From positions 2,640,721-2,704,720 of the forward strand of contig NZ_HG966617.1 in assembly GCF_000689395.1 (NCBI RefSeq): DNA of 64,000 nucleotides, given 5' to 3'. The notes under the pieces are model-generated. The model did no database searches and was not told the origin of the DNA. It saw only the letters and a program-made list of their open reading frames with translations. The position numbers and the translations under genes were made by a program. Below, in pieces: positions 41,764 through 51,738 of this stretch; within the stretch, counting starts at the first letter, position 1, and every line of letters starts with the position of its first letter. The DNA comes from Candidatus Phaeomarinobacter ectocarpi (GTDB lineage: Bacteria; Pseudomonadota; Alphaproteobacteria; CGMCC-115125).

Positions 41764-43710
41764 GTGTCGAACACCAAGGAAAATCCGGTCGAGCCCTTCA
41801 AGAGGGCAGTAACCCAGGCGTTGCGCTCCATAGCGGGCCGCGACGACCTGACGGTGAATTTCGGCACTGAGCCTGCCAGCCTGCGCGGCACCAATGTGCG
41901 CCTGCCCCTGCCAAGCCGTGAGCTGCCCGATGGAGAAGTCGCTAATTGTCGTGGCTCTGCTGACTCGATAGCCCTGCGCATCGCTCACCATGATGACGGG
42001 ACACATCAGCAGCTTCTGCCAACCGGCGGCACCGCCCGCGCAGTATTTGAAGCGGCCGAAACCGCACGCGTTGAGGCCCTCGGCGCCAACGCCATGAAGG
42101 GTGTCGCCAACAATCTGACGGCAGCCCTTGAAGACAAATGCGACAAGCGCGGCTTTTCAACCATCACCGACCGCGTGGATGCTCCCATTGAAGAAGTGGT
42201 GAGCATGCTGGTGCGCGAACAGCTGACCGGCGCACAGCCACCCGACGCCGCCCGCAACATGGTCGACATGTGGCGGCCGTGGGTCGAGGAAAAGGCCGGC
42301 GAAGACTTGGCCAAGCTGAACGACCTCTGCCACGACCAGGAAGCGTTCGCCCGCGCCACGCGCGACATCATTGCTGACCTCGACATGGCGGATGAACTCG
42401 GCGACACGCCCGATCAATCCGACGAAGACAGCGACGACAACGAAGACGGTGACGCCCCCGGCGAGGAAAATGTCGAGGGCGGCGAAGCCGAGCAGGCCGA
42501 AGGCATGTCCGCTGAACAGCTTGAGATGGCTGACGGCGAGCAGGAAGACGGCGAAGAACAGGCCGTTGAGGTGGAGGCCGAAGACCAGCAGGTTGAAGGC
42601 GAGCCGGATGACAGCTCGGAGGGCCAGCAGCCATGGCGCCCGGACGGCACCGCCGACAACAATCGCGGTGTCGGCTACAAGGTATATTCTGCGGCCAATG
42701 ACGAAGTGATTTCAGCCGAAGACCTGTGCGACACCGAGGAGCTTGGCCGCCTGCGCCAGTATCTCGATCAGCAGCTGCAGCAGATGCAGGGCGTCGTTGG
42801 ACGCCTCGCCAACCGCCTGCAGCGCCGCCTGCAGGCCAAGCAGAACCGCACATGGGAGTTTGACCTTGAGGAAGGCATGCTGGATGCAGCGCGCCTGAGC
42901 CGCATCGTCATCGACCCCATGCATCCCCTGTCCTTCAAGATTGAAAAGGACATGAACTTCCGCGACACGGTTGTGACCCTGCTGCTGGACAATTCAGGCT
43001 CCATGCGCGGTCGTCCGATCACGGTTGCGGCCATGTGTGCAGATATTCTCGCGCGCACGCTCGAACGGTGCTCGGTCAAAACTGAAATTCTCGGCTTTAC
43101 GACGCGCGCCTGGAAGGGCGGCCAGTCCCGCGAGCACTGGCTCTCCGCCGGCAAGCCTGCCTCGCCGGGTCGCCTGAATGACCTGCGCCACATCATCTAC
43201 AAGGCTGCTGACGCCCCCTGGCGGCGCGCACGGCGCAATCTCGGCTTGATGATGCGCGAAGGCCTGCTGAAGGAAAACATCGACGGCGAAGCCCTCATCT
43301 GGGCGCATAATCGCCTGCTGGCCCGCCCGGAGCAGCGCCGCATCCTGATGGTCATCTCTGATGGCGCACCTGTGGATGACAGCACTCTGTCCGTGAACTC
43401 CGGCAACTATCTTGAGCGTCACCTGCGTGAGGTCATCGAGCAGATTGAAACCAAGTCGCCCGTTGAACTGATCGCCATCGGCATCGGCCATGACGTCACG
43501 CGCTACTACAAGCGCGCCGTCACCATTGTGGATGCCGAACAGCTGGGCGGTGCCATGACCGAAAAGCTGGCCGAGCTATTTGAAGACGACCCCAAGGCCA
43601 TGAAGGCCCCGCGCCGGTCCGACGGCATGCCCAAGGTACCACCACAGACCGTGCCAACGCCCAAAGCCCCACCTAAAGCAGTGCCCAAGGCGGCACCTGC
43701 GGCTAAGTAA
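41764..43710 (+). CDS. cobT: Cobaltochelatase subunit CobT (VWA domain)
   Basis: This 648-residue partner of CobS has an N-terminal helical part. A highly acidic linker (about 220-290, rich in D and E) follows. A C-terminal von Willebrand A domain carries the MIDAS motif DNSGSM (near 411-416), which bridges motor and chelatase. A Pro/Lys tail ends it. The GTG start at 41764 follows cobS by 41 bases. Such pairs occur without CobN nearby in many alphaproteobacteria. Confidence 0.97.
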   Translation: MSNTKENPVEPFKRAVTQALRSIAGRDDLTVNFGTEPASLRGTNVRLPLPSRELPDGEVANCRGSADSIALRIAHHDDGTHQQLLPTGGTARAVFEAAETARVEALGANAMKGVANNLTAALEDKCDKRGFSTITDRVDAPIEEVVSMLVREQLTGAQPPDAARNMVDMWRPWVEEKAGEDLAKLNDLCHDQEAFARATRDIIADLDMADELGDTPDQSDEDSDDNEDGDAPGEENVEGGEAEQAEGMSAEQLEMADGEQEDGEEQAVEVEAEDQQVEGEPDDSSEGQQPWRPDGTADNNRGVGYKVYSAANDEVISAEDLCDTEELGRLRQYLDQQLQQMQGVVGRLANRLQRRLQAKQNRTWEFDLEEGMLDAARLSRIVIDPMHPLSFKIEKDMNFRDTVVTLLLDNSGSMRGRPITVAAMCADILARTLERCSVKTEILGFTTRAWKGGQSREHWLSAGKPASPGRLNDLRHIIYKAADAPWRRARRNLGLMMREGLLKENIDGEALIWAHNRLLARPEQRRILMVISDGAPVDDSTLSVNSGNYLERHLREVIEQIETKSPVELIAIGIGHDVTRYYKRAVTIVDAEQLGGAMTEKLAELFEDDPKAMKAPRRSDGMPKVPPQTVPTPKAPPKAVPKAAPAAK

Positions 43711-43723
43711 TCAGGAACACCCC

Positions 43724-44770
43724 ATGCCCATGAGCCTCTGTCGTGCAGCTCCCTTTCTGGTGCTGATGGCAGCGTTTCTGCCTGCCTGCGCGCAGGCGGA
43801 CGATCTTGCGTCAGATGCAAATGCCGGCGCGGCCACGTCGCCCGTTTCGTTTGGTCAGCTGGCGCTCAATCCCTCCGACGCAGACGACACCCTGCGCGCG
43901 CCCGCTGGCGACAGCACATTGTCCTATCGCGGCGGATTGGTGGTGAGGTCTGATGACAATGCGTTCGGCGGCATCTCCGGTCTGATCGTCAGCGCTGATG
44001 GCAGCAGCCTGATGGCGATCACTGACACGGGCTACTGGTTGACGGCGTCGCTGATGTACGAAGCCAATACGCTTTCAGGCATTGGGAGCCTGACGCTCGC
44101 GCCTATGCTAGACCCTGACGGCCAGTCGGTCGCAGGCAACAAGCGTCAGGGCGACGCCGAAGCTATGACACTTCTGGCGGACGGACGCATCGCGGTCTCT
44201 TTCGAGCGCAACCACCGCGTATGGGCCTACGATGTATCAACCGACGGCTTTGAAGCGACGGCGCAGCCGATCATCATCAGCCCCGACCTGAAGGACGCTG
44301 TGAACAACAAGGGCCTTGAGGCGCTCGCAAGTCTGCCGGATGGATCCCTGCTTGCGATGACTGAAGGCACGATGGTCGCCGAGGACCAGATCAAAGGCTG
44401 GAGGGTCAGCAGTGCGGCAACGGCCGAGGTTAGCCTCAGGCGCATTGCCCCCTTTGATCTCACGGACATCGCGCTACTGCCCTCGGGCGACCTCCTGACG
44501 CTGGAGAGACGCTTCAGCACCCTTGGCGGTGTCGGCGCACAGATCCGGCGCATCAAAGCCGACGCGCTTGAGGAGGGCGCTCCGCTGGACGGAGACATCC
44601 TCTATCGCTCAACGGCAGGTCAGACGGTGGACAATATGGAGGGTATCTCCATCCGGACGGCGCCGGATGGCAGAACGTTTGTGTATGTGGTTTCAGACGA
44701 CAACTTCAATCCGCTGCAGCGGACTCTATTGCTCATGTTTGAGTTGCACGAGGGCGCGACGCCGAACTAG
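43724..44770 (+). CDS. Esterase-like phytase domain lipoprotein or secreted protein
   Basis: The 348-residue protein has a signal peptide (about 1-24) ending in LPACAQ, which may be a lipobox. A beta-propeller esterase-like phytase domain follows: SYRGGLVVRSDDNAFGGISGL, then ALADTGYW-type residues (MAITDTGYWLTASL), KGLEALASLPDG and TVDNMEGISI. Family members are predicted to hydrolyse phosphate esters, but few are tested. It lies 14 bases after cobT and ends overlapping the convergent membrane gene by four bases. Confidence 0.85.
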   Translation: MPMSLCRAAPFLVLMAAFLPACAQADDLASDANAGAATSPVSFGQLALNPSDADDTLRAPAGDSTLSYRGGLVVRSDDNAFGGISGLIVSADGSSLMAITDTGYWLTASLMYEANTLSGIGSLTLAPMLDPDGQSVAGNKRQGDAEAMTLLADGRIAVSFERNHRVWAYDVSTDGFEATAQPIIISPDLKDAVNNKGLEALASLPDGSLLAMTEGTMVAEDQIKGWRVSSAATAEVSLRRIAPFDLTDIALLPSGDLLTLERRFSTLGGVGAQIRRIKADALEEGAPLDGDILYRSTAGQTVDNMEGISIRTAPDGRTFVYVVSDDNFNPLQRTLLLMFELHEGATPN

Positions 44771-45465
44771 GCCCCGCCGTACCCGGACCGTGGCTGAATG
44801 ATCGACCGCAGGGCGTGATAGACGACCAGCATCAACAGCGTTGCCAGCACCACGATCACGAAGTGCGATACGACCTTGTCTGCATATGTGCCCGCAAGCG
44901 CATCGCCTGCCAGCCCGTGAAACAGCGCTACCATCGCAGCGCCGCCAAACAGCGGTGCCAGCAAAGGTGCTTTCCACCAAGGGCGGCCGCGTACCAGATC
45001 AAACACCACAATGTTCACCAGCAGACCCACCATGACGGAAAGGGCTACAGCCAGCACCATGGTCTGGTTGCCAAGGGCGGCAATCATGTCCGCCGGCATG
45101 ATGATGTGGGCATCGCCATAGGCCGCATAGGCCCACACAAGCGCGAGAAGAGCACCCGCTGCAGCAACGGCTGCAAAGGCCACTGACGCGCCGTGTCGGC
45201 GTCCTGTGAGGTTAACAACCATGAACAGCGCAAAGACCCAGACATGTCCTATGCTGAACCAGGATCCCGGGTCAAAACGCAGACCGGTGAAGGAAAGCGA
45301 CCCAAACAGCGACACTGGCGTGGAACGGTCCAAAAAGCCCGCAACAGCCGCTGCAACAAGCAGCACCGTTGGAAGCATCAGATACCCCAAAAAACGCATA
45401 AACTCAGCCATTACACTCGGCTTTTGGTCCATAGATTCATGAAAACGACCTTCTGCCATGACCAT
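44767..45465 (-). CDS. VUT-like (queuosine precursor transporter-like) membrane protein
   Basis: From ATG 45465, backed by GGAG at 45473-45476, the product has 232 residues with about six membrane helices. The stretch VNIVVFDLVRGRPWWKAPLLAPLFGGAAMVALFHGLAG resembles the VUT/YhhQ pattern in which a charged loop follows a helix. VVNLTGRRHG matches the family's NLTnkr-like motif. Such proteins import queuine or preQ0-type bases or vitamins. The assignment is tentative. A 277-base gap separates it from rpmB and holds a palindrome. Confidence 0.55.
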   Translation of the reverse strand: MVMAEGRFHESMDQKPSVMAEFMRFLGYLMLPTVLLVAAAVAGFLDRSTPVSLFGSLSFTGLRFDPGSWFSIGHVWVFALFMVVNLTGRRHGASVAFAAVAAAGALLALVWAYAAYGDAHIIMPADMIAALGNQTMVLAVALSVMVGLLVNIVVFDLVRGRPWWKAPLLAPLFGGAAMVALFHGLAGDALAGTYADKVVSHFVIVVLATLLMLVVYHALRSIIQPRSGYGGA

Positions 45466-45571
45466 TGCTGCTCTCCGCGCGTCAGTTACCAAAATGATTT
45501 GGTGGAAGACGATGCAGACGCCATGCCATGTGGTGCCACCCCAAATGGCACGCCCCCGACGACCCCAATTG

Positions 45572-45598
45572 ACCTGATCATACCCCATCAGATCAGGT
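45572..45598. promoter_or_regulatory. Inverted repeat upstream of the VUT-like gene
   Basis: ACCTGATC (45572-45579) and GATCAGGT (45591-45598) are a perfect 8-base inverted repeat with an 11-base spacer, 107 bases upstream of the VUT-like start. There is no T-run, so it looks more like an operator than a terminator. Confidence 0.4.
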
Positions 45599-45674
45599 AT
45601 TCGGCCAAAAAAGGTCCGCGATCTGATTGCCGACAAAGAGTAGAATCTCTGGGAGAAGCCTGCAAATCAGGCAT

Positions 45675-45712
45675 GAAAAAGGGCCCGCCTCCCAACAGAA
45701 GCGGACCCTTAA
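45675..45712 (-). terminator. Rho-independent terminator after rpmB
   Basis: On the minus strand AAGGGTCCGC pairs with GCGGGCCCTT, with one G-U pair, around a 12-base loop. A T-run follows. It starts about 32 bases past the rpmB stop. Confidence 0.8.
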
Positions 45713-45743
45713 TCAGTTTTGCTACTGAAATGCGTGAGGCCGG

Positions 45744-46037
45744 TTAGGCCGCAGCAGCTGCCTGCGCTTTGACAATCTCGCGACGCATGCGCTGAAGGTT
45801 CAGCGACAGGTTTTCTTCGCGGGAGCCGGCAAGGAAGGCATCAAGGCCACCCTTGTGCTCAACGGAGCGAAGCGCTGCAGCACTGGCGCGCACCTTCACT
45901 GACCGGCCGAGCACGTCGCTTGACAGCGTCACGTTGCAGAGATTTGGCAGAAAGCGACGGCGGGTCTTGTTGACCGCGTGGCTGACATTGTTGCCCGTAA
46001 GGACACCCTTGCCCGTAAGTTCGCAGCGGCGAGCCAT
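45744..46037 (-). CDS. rpmB: 50S ribosomal protein L28
   Basis: The 97-residue ribosomal protein L28 starts [21 protein letters not shown], with AGGAGG upstream of ATG 46037. [16 protein letters not shown] and a basic C-terminal helix are standard. A matching promoter and terminator frame it as a single-gene unit. Confidence 0.98.
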   Translation of the reverse strand: MARRCELTGKGVLTGNNVSHAVNKTRRRFLPNLCNVTLSSDVLGRSVKVRASAAALRSVEHKGGLDAFLAGSREENLSLNLQRMRREIVKAQAAAAA

Positions 46038-46080
46038 GCCCACCTCCTGAATTCATGTTTCACATCGAATAAGAGGCGCG

Positions 46081-46110
46081 GGTATAGGGCCGCGATGCCC
46101 TTTGCGTCAA
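46081..46110 (-). promoter_or_regulatory. Sigma70-type promoter for rpmB
   Basis: On the minus strand, -35 TTGACG (46105-46110) and -10 TATACC (46081-46086) are separated by 18 bases and lie 44 bases before ATG 46037. Confidence 0.6.
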
Positions 46111-46299
46111 GCCCATGAAGCCCGTTTGACGCTGATTTGAGCGCGTTTGAGGCTCAAAAACCGACATTTGCAGCAAGGCCCCTTCCGTTCAGGAACGGTT
46201 CACCCGGCAAATCCCCTAATGCTCCCCATAGCCGCCTGAAGGCAACACAACAAAAGCTGACAGCCAGGACAGCACTCAAATTCTGGTGGAGGGCATAAA

Positions 46300-47247
46300 A
46301 TGACAAGCAATCAAGCCGTTTTTCCTGAAGTGGACATGGAACAACCAGCCGCGAAAGCACCCAAAAGGCGCCCGGTACCCCTCCATCTGATTGCGATTCT
46401 GACAGCCTTTGCCACGCTCGGTGTTGCAGCCATTGCCATGGCGGCGCCGGCGTCGGCCGCAACAAACCCGACACCCGCTTCAGCCCCTGCTGATCCAGGC
46501 CAGACGACCCATGTCGACATCCACATGGATGCAAGCCTGGGCGGCCTGAACTTTGGCTCGATCACCATGCAGGCAAAGCTTGGAACGACCAGCTACTCCG
46601 CAAGCAGCACGATCCGGACCGAGGGCATCACCGATCACCTGTTCAAGACTGTCTACAACCTCAAGACCGAAGGCACCCGCGGCAGCAAACAGATGCAGAC
46701 CGCAAAGTACTATTCCTTCAGCCACAGCGACGACGACAAGCAGCAGGTCGACATGACCTATGGGCCCAACGGCCTTCCCCTGGTGGCCGCCCAGCCCGCC
46801 TATGACAATTCAGCCCGCGTGACCGCGACGGCCCGCCACCTGAAGAACTCCATTGATCCGCTGTCCGCCATGATCGTTCCCGTGGCGACACCGTCGGCAG
46901 AAGCCTGCAACCGGCGCATTCCCGTTTATGACGGTCGCCGCCGCTACGACTTCGTCATGTCGTTTGAGCGCATGAGCCCGCTTGAGGATCGCAAGGGCTA
47001 CTCAGGCCCCGCTGTGCGCTGTGAGGCCTATCTGCGGCCGATCGCCGGCTACAAGCGCAAGTCCATTCGTGAAATGCGCCAGGACCCGATGCCTATCACG
47101 GTCTGGCTCGTACCGGTTGAAGGCGCGGATGCTCTGGTACCCGCCCGAATTGAAGTTTCGACGCCGATTGGCCGCATGGTGGCCCGCAGCACGCGATTCA
47201 CCGTTTCCAAGGCAAATCCAAGCCAGGCAGCCTTGTCCGGCCAATAA
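46300..47247 (+). CDS. DUF3108 protein (first of three)
   Basis: The 315-residue protein has a long N-terminal region with one hydrophobic segment (about 25-52, LHLIAILTAFATLGVAAIAMA), so it is exported or anchored. The DUF3108 body contains IDPLSAMIVP, RRIPVYDGRRRYDF, GYSGPAVRCEAYL and the end TPIGRMVARSTRF. Two cysteines, before the DGRRRY motif and after GYSGPA, recur in its neighbours. GGAGG lies upstream of the ATG. The function is unknown; the fold is expected to be a periplasmic beta-barrel-like lipid or envelope protein. Confidence 0.9.
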   Translation: MTSNQAVFPEVDMEQPAAKAPKRRPVPLHLIAILTAFATLGVAAIAMAAPASAATNPTPASAPADPGQTTHVDIHMDASLGGLNFGSITMQAKLGTTSYSASSTIRTEGITDHLFKTVYNLKTEGTRGSKQMQTAKYYSFSHSDDDKQQVDMTYGPNGLPLVAAQPAYDNSARVTATARHLKNSIDPLSAMIVPVATPSAEACNRRIPVYDGRRRYDFVMSFERMSPLEDRKGYSGPAVRCEAYLRPIAGYKRKSIREMRQDPMPITVWLVPVEGADALVPARIEVSTPIGRMVARSTRFTVSKANPSQAALSGQ

Positions 47248-47380
47248 GATACACCGCCAGGCCGGATTAGGCTGTAAAACCGACACTCAACCGCGCTATG
47301 CCTGCGCTCCGGCAGGTAAGCGCTTCAGCGTCCAGCACGCTTGGCGAGGACACGCGCCCAGACTCACACGAGGTTTGATA

Positions 47381-48145
47381 ATGCGAGCACTAGCGATAGC
47401 AGCCGTGCTGACAGGTGGGCTGATGCCAATGACGGCACAGGCCGCGGTCACCATCGACTACGTGATGTATGTCGGTGGGGCCAAGATCGGCACCATGTCC
47501 CTGGCCGCAGACGTGGACCCACAGCGCTATCAGCTTGAAACACAGATCAAGACCGAAGAAGTCGCCGGCGCCACGGAAGATGCAACGCTGACGCTCTTCG
47601 CGGCAGGCGCGCAGGAAGACAAATCTGTCAAACCTCAGATTTTCACGTCTGACTATGTGAACGCAGGTGGCCAGTCGAGCCAGCTTCAGATCACTTTCAA
47701 CGAGACGGGCCCCGCAAGCGTGCTGGCCCTGCCTCCCCCCCAGAAGAAGCCCGGCACACTGTCGGATTTCCACAAGAAGGGCGCCCTCGACCCGGTCAGT
47801 GCCCTGCTGGCTCTGGCAGCGTCTGGCGGCGCGACGCCTTGCGGCACAACTGTGCCCGTTTTCGACGGGTGGCGCCGGTTTGACATCACCGTTGCCTATG
47901 GCGGCGAGACCACCATTGAGGCAGATGAAGGCTATTCCGGCCCCGCGCATAAATGTGAAGGGCGGTTGACCCCGGTTGCAGGCTATAGTGCCAAGGCAAT
48001 GACCGAGTTGAAGGAAGACCCGCAAAAGGTCGAAGTCTGGCTCGCACCCATGGAATCTGCCGGATTCCTTGTGCCCGTCCGCATTATTGCCCCCACGCCT
48101 TATGGTGGTGCGGTGATCCGAAGCACGGCCATTCGCGAAGACTAA
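47381..48145 (+). CDS. DUF3108 protein (second of three)
   Basis: The 254-residue product starts at ATG 47381 after ACGAGG; the upstream frame overlapping the previous gene is not family-like. A signal peptide lies at about 1-21 (LAIAAVLTGGLMPMTAQA). DUF3108 features are LDPVSALLALAA, VPVFDGWRRFDI, GYSGPAHKCEGRL and a TPYGGAVIRSTAI end. It aligns well with the first copy and shares its two cysteines. It is a stand-alone signal-peptide form, so it is secreted to the periplasm. Confidence 0.9.
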   Translation: MRALAIAAVLTGGLMPMTAQAAVTIDYVMYVGGAKIGTMSLAADVDPQRYQLETQIKTEEVAGATEDATLTLFAAGAQEDKSVKPQIFTSDYVNAGGQSSQLQITFNETGPASVLALPPPQKKPGTLSDFHKKGALDPVSALLALAASGGATPCGTTVPVFDGWRRFDITVAYGGETTIEADEGYSGPAHKCEGRLTPVAGYSAKAMTELKEDPQKVEVWLAPMESAGFLVPVRIIAPTPYGGAVIRSTAIRED

Positions 48146-48227
48146 AGATATGGGGCGTCTATCCTGACCCCCATCTCCACGTGTTGCCGCCTTTTGGCAG
48201 CCATAGCGACTGGTACGGGAGAGATCC

Positions 48228-49214
48228 ATGGCGTGGACTTTTGCAACGCGGGACACTGAACGCTCAGACCGAGCATCTGTTCTGGCCACCCGACAAATGC
48301 CTGGCACTGTGACCGGCACGCGTATCCTGGCATCTGCTGCACTCGCAAGCGCGCTGCTATCAGCGCCGCTCGCAGCCGCCACACAGCCGGGTGCAGAACC
48401 TGAAGCGCAATCCGAACTGCCGGTCATTGCGGAGACCAGCAGCACCATTGAGCCCATCACACTGGTGTATGAGTTTTACGCAGCCGGGTTCCACCTTGCG
48501 ACTGTGGAAACCAGTGCGACGCTCTCCAATGAGGCTTATGAGATTTCCACTAAGGGCCAATCATCAGGCATTGCCGACAGTCTCATCAGAGCCCGTTTTG
48601 AATCGAGTGCCGTGGGCGCACTTACAAGCGATGGGCCGACACCCAAAAGCTTCCGCAACTTCTCCGACACGCGGTTTGGTGTGCGTGAACTGGAGATGAC
48701 GCGCGCGACAGACGGCACGTTTGATGTGACAGCCGAGCCGGAGCTTGAACCACATCAGGCCGCGGCCCTGCGGTCCGGCCTCGCGGACGGCACCGTGGAC
48801 CCTCTGACTGCCAGCCTCTACTCGGCTCTGCGCCCCGCAAATACAACGTGCACCGAAAAAGTCCGCGTGTTTGACGGCCGTCGCGTGTTTGCGCTGGCCT
48901 ATTCGCGCAAGGGAACAGAGATCCTGAGCCCCGTGGACGAGTCGTTTTTTACCGGCAACGCCATCAAGTGCAATTTGCGCTACCTGCCGCTTGCGGGCCA
49001 AACCCGCGAGTGGAAACTGGAACAGGCAAAAAATCCGACACCACCCATCGAGCTGTGGATGGCTGAGTTCAAACGGCCCAACGAAGACTCTGATGTCGTC
49101 ATCCCGGTCCGCATGAAACTGCAAAGCGATTGGGGCACTGCAGTGGCCCACCTCACCTCGGTGACCATGGGCGGCAAAGTGCTCAACCAGGCCAGCCTGC
49201 AGCCTGCCCAGTAG
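48228..49214 (+). CDS. DUF3108-like protein (third, divergent)
   Basis: The 328-residue protein has a hydrophobic segment at about 33-51 (ILASAALASALLSAPLAAA), likely a signal. It keeps the frame of the two upstream copies (VDPLTASLYSALRP, VRVFDGRRVFALAY, then FFTGNAIKCNLRYLPLAG). It has lost the GYSGPA form and the two ends diverge. GGGAGAG precedes ATG 48228. The cysteine pair is retained. It is an older duplicate, perhaps with a changed ligand. Confidence 0.8.
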   Translation: MAWTFATRDTERSDRASVLATRQMPGTVTGTRILASAALASALLSAPLAAATQPGAEPEAQSELPVIAETSSTIEPITLVYEFYAAGFHLATVETSATLSNEAYEISTKGQSSGIADSLIRARFESSAVGALTSDGPTPKSFRNFSDTRFGVRELEMTRATDGTFDVTAEPELEPHQAAALRSGLADGTVDPLTASLYSALRPANTTCTEKVRVFDGRRVFALAYSRKGTEILSPVDESFFTGNAIKCNLRYLPLAGQTREWKLEQAKNPTPPIELWMAEFKRPNEDSDVVIPVRMKLQSDWGTAVAHLTSVTMGGKVLNQASLQPAQ

Positions 49215-49346
49215 CGAATATCCCGCCGCTCGGCTGCAAATTGGCAGTTTGCAAGGCCTTTCGCCGTTAGCGTGCAATTTACGTGTTACCGCCATACTTG
49301 CCAGTCCGGATCCGCGTTTGGGGCGCAGACCGGCAAGGAGACTGGC

Positions 49347-51725
49347 GTGGGACAAAGGCCCGAAGCACTAAGGCTGGACAAGCTACATTCCGGAGGCGCG
49401 CAATCTGCGGGCCACGGCGATGCCGTGAAGCTTGCCATGTTCAACCGCATCATGAGCAATCATCGCGGTCTGCCTCTGCTTTTCCCATTGATTGCCGTCC
49501 TGGTGCTGGCAACCCTGGAAACCCACGTGTCCTCAACAACCATCGGCTTGTGGATGCTGGCCGTTATCTGCGTGTGGATAGAGATCGCGGTCTTCGCGTT
49601 TCGCTACTATTCCGGGCGCCTCTCCTCGGACGCAAAAAAGCTCACCACATCGCTGACCGTCAGATATCTGAACGCCAACATTGTCTGGTCGGCAATGCTG
49701 TTGATCTTCTGGTCCCCGGACAACGCGTCACAGGATTTCTTTTTGCTGCTCCTGTTTGTGGCGCATCTGTCCGTCGCGACAGCCACAACAGCCTATGAGT
49801 GGCGCATCTATCTCGCCTGCACCATGCCGATCACCGGCGCGATCGTCACAGCATGCCTGCAGTCCAATGAATCCATTTATCTGGGCGTCGGTGCCCTCGT
49901 CGTTCTGGTCTACCTCTTCATGCTTGCAGTAACCAAGCAGGTCATCGCCCAGGGCGAGTCCGCCATCTCGCTGAGGCTGGAACATGACGATCTCATTCGC
50001 GATCTCGCAAAAGCCAAGGCGCAGTCCGATAGCGCCTTGAAGGAAGCAGAAGCCGCCAATAGTCAGTTGACCATCAGCGAGCGCAGGTTCCGCGCCCTGG
50101 TTGATCATGCCTTTGATGGCATCGGCATCATTTCCGACGACGGCCGTATTCAGTTTGCCACCGAGACCGTTGCGCGCATGTTTGATGCGACACCAGAACA
50201 ACTCATCGGGTATCGGGTCGATCATCTGGCAACCCCTGAGTTCCGTCCTGAAGTCCAGGATGCGTTGGGAACTTTGCTCGCCAAAGCTGGGAACACGGCG
50301 AGCATGTCGGGCTGGGCAGAAACATTCTCCGGTCGCAAGATCTGGATTGAGACCACCGCCCGCAACATGCTGCATGACGAAAGCGTCAATGGCATGGTGC
50401 TGAACGTCCGTGACGCCACCGCACGCATGAGTGCCGACAGTGAGCTCAAGATGCACCTCAGTGTTCTTGAGAAGCTCGCAACCGGCACCACCATGCCGGA
50501 GGTCCTGTCCGAATTGACCAGCGCCATGGAGGAGCAAAAGCCAGGCATGCGCGCCTCCATTCTGCTCCTCGATGAGGAAAGCACATTGCGCTATGGCTCT
50601 GCTCCCTCGTTGCCGCCGCTCTACAAAGATATCTTCGATGGCATGCTGGCAAATGAGGAATCAGGGCCGTGCGGGATTGCCGCCTCAACCGGCGAACCGG
50701 TGATCGTTACAGACACATCCAACCACCCCATCTTCGCCGATCGCCAGGACCTCGTTGCCAAAATGGAAATCGGCGCGGTGTGGTCCTTCCCCGTCAAGTC
50801 CCGAGACGGTCGTGTGCTTGGCTCTGTTGCCATGATCTACCGCACCCCTCGCGCTCCAAGCGATAGCGATCTGACTTTTATCAATGGCGCCGCAAAGCTT
50901 GCTGCTGTTGCCATCGAACGCCGTCGTGCTGAACAGCGTCTGGCCGAAGCCTTGCGCACGGCGGAAATTGCCAACCACTCCAAGAGCCAGTTCCTGGCCA
51001 ATATGAGCCATGAGCTACGCACACCGCTCAACGCCATCATCGGCTTTTCGGAGATGATCCGCGAAGAAATGTTCGGGCCCATCGGCACACCGGAATACAT
51101 CGAGTATATCGGCGATATTCACTCCAGTGGCCGGCACCTGCTTGAGTTGATCAACGACATTCTGGACATCTCGAAAATCGAGGCCGGTCAGTTCGAGATC
51201 GACGAGACATGGTCCGACCTCAAGATCCTGGCCAGGTGGTCTGCTGATCTTGTGCGCCCCCGGGCCCAGGAGAACCAGGTGACGCTCGTCATCGATATTG
51301 CGGACAACATTCCGCAAGCCTATGTGGATGAGCGCGCTGTCAAACAGATCATGCTGAACCTCCTGTCCAACGCGACGAAGTTCACACCCGCCGGTGGCGA
51401 CGTGACCCTTTCAGCTCGCCTTGCAGACGATCACGATCTCATCCTCAGCGTGACGGATACCGGCATCGGCATTGAACCGCACCTGATCGCAAAAGTGATG
51501 GAACCTTTCGGCCAGGCAGAAGGTCCCATGGCGCGCAGCCACGGTGGTACCGGCCTGGGTCTCCCGATCACGAAGTCTCTGGCCGAGATCCATGGCGGCA
51601 CGCTGATCCTTGAAAGCGAACCAGGCGTCGGCACTACTGTGACCGTCCGCATGCCAGCCTGGCGCACGACACGCGAAGGGCCTGACCAACATACAGATGA
51701 TCAGGCCCAGGTCGCCGCACAGTAG
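49347..51725 (+). CDS. Membrane sensor histidine kinase (PAS-GAF-HisKA-HATPase)
   Basis: From GTG 49347, with AAGGAG six bases upstream, the product has 792 residues. An upstream frame to 49272 lacks support. About five membrane helices (40-185) lead into a coiled coil. A PAS domain (about 245-365), a GAF domain (about 380-535) and HisKA follow, with the phospho-acceptor His555 in [18 protein letters not shown]. The HATPase domain comes last (N box [12 protein letters not shown] boxes DTGIGI and GGTGLGL). HisKA most resembles PleC-type kinases. No response regulator is adjacent. Ligand and partner are unknown. Confidence 0.93.
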   Translation: MGQRPEALRLDKLHSGGAQSAGHGDAVKLAMFNRIMSNHRGLPLLFPLIAVLVLATLETHVSSTTIGLWMLAVICVWIEIAVFAFRYYSGRLSSDAKKLTTSLTVRYLNANIVWSAMLLIFWSPDNASQDFFLLLLFVAHLSVATATTAYEWRIYLACTMPITGAIVTACLQSNESIYLGVGALVVLVYLFMLAVTKQVIAQGESAISLRLEHDDLIRDLAKAKAQSDSALKEAEAANSQLTISERRFRALVDHAFDGIGIISDDGRIQFATETVARMFDATPEQLIGYRVDHLATPEFRPEVQDALGTLLAKAGNTASMSGWAETFSGRKIWIETTARNMLHDESVNGMVLNVRDATARMSADSELKMHLSVLEKLATGTTMPEVLSELTSAMEEQKPGMRASILLLDEESTLRYGSAPSLPPLYKDIFDGMLANEESGPCGIAASTGEPVIVTDTSNHPIFADRQDLVAKMEIGAVWSFPVKSRDGRVLGSVAMIYRTPRAPSDSDLTFINGAAKLAAVAIERRRAEQRLAEALRTAEIANHSKSQFLANMSHELRTPLNAIIGFSEMIREEMFGPIGTPEYIEYIGDIHSSGRHLLELINDILDISKIEAGQFEIDETWSDLKILARWSADLVRPRAQENQVTLVIDIADNIPQAYVDERAVKQIMLNLLSNATKFTPAGGDVTLSARLADDHDLILSVTDTGIGIEPHLIAKVMEPFGQAEGPMARSHGGTGLGLPITKSLAEIHGGTLILESEPGVGTTVTVRMPAWRTTREGPDQHTDDQAQVAAQ

Positions 51726-51738
51726 AACGCGTGTCGTG

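Noticed and set aside
46982-47380. Upstream extension of the second DUF3108 gene
   Set aside because: The frame overlaps the first DUF3108 gene and has no family character. The signal peptide and ribosome site place the start at 47381.
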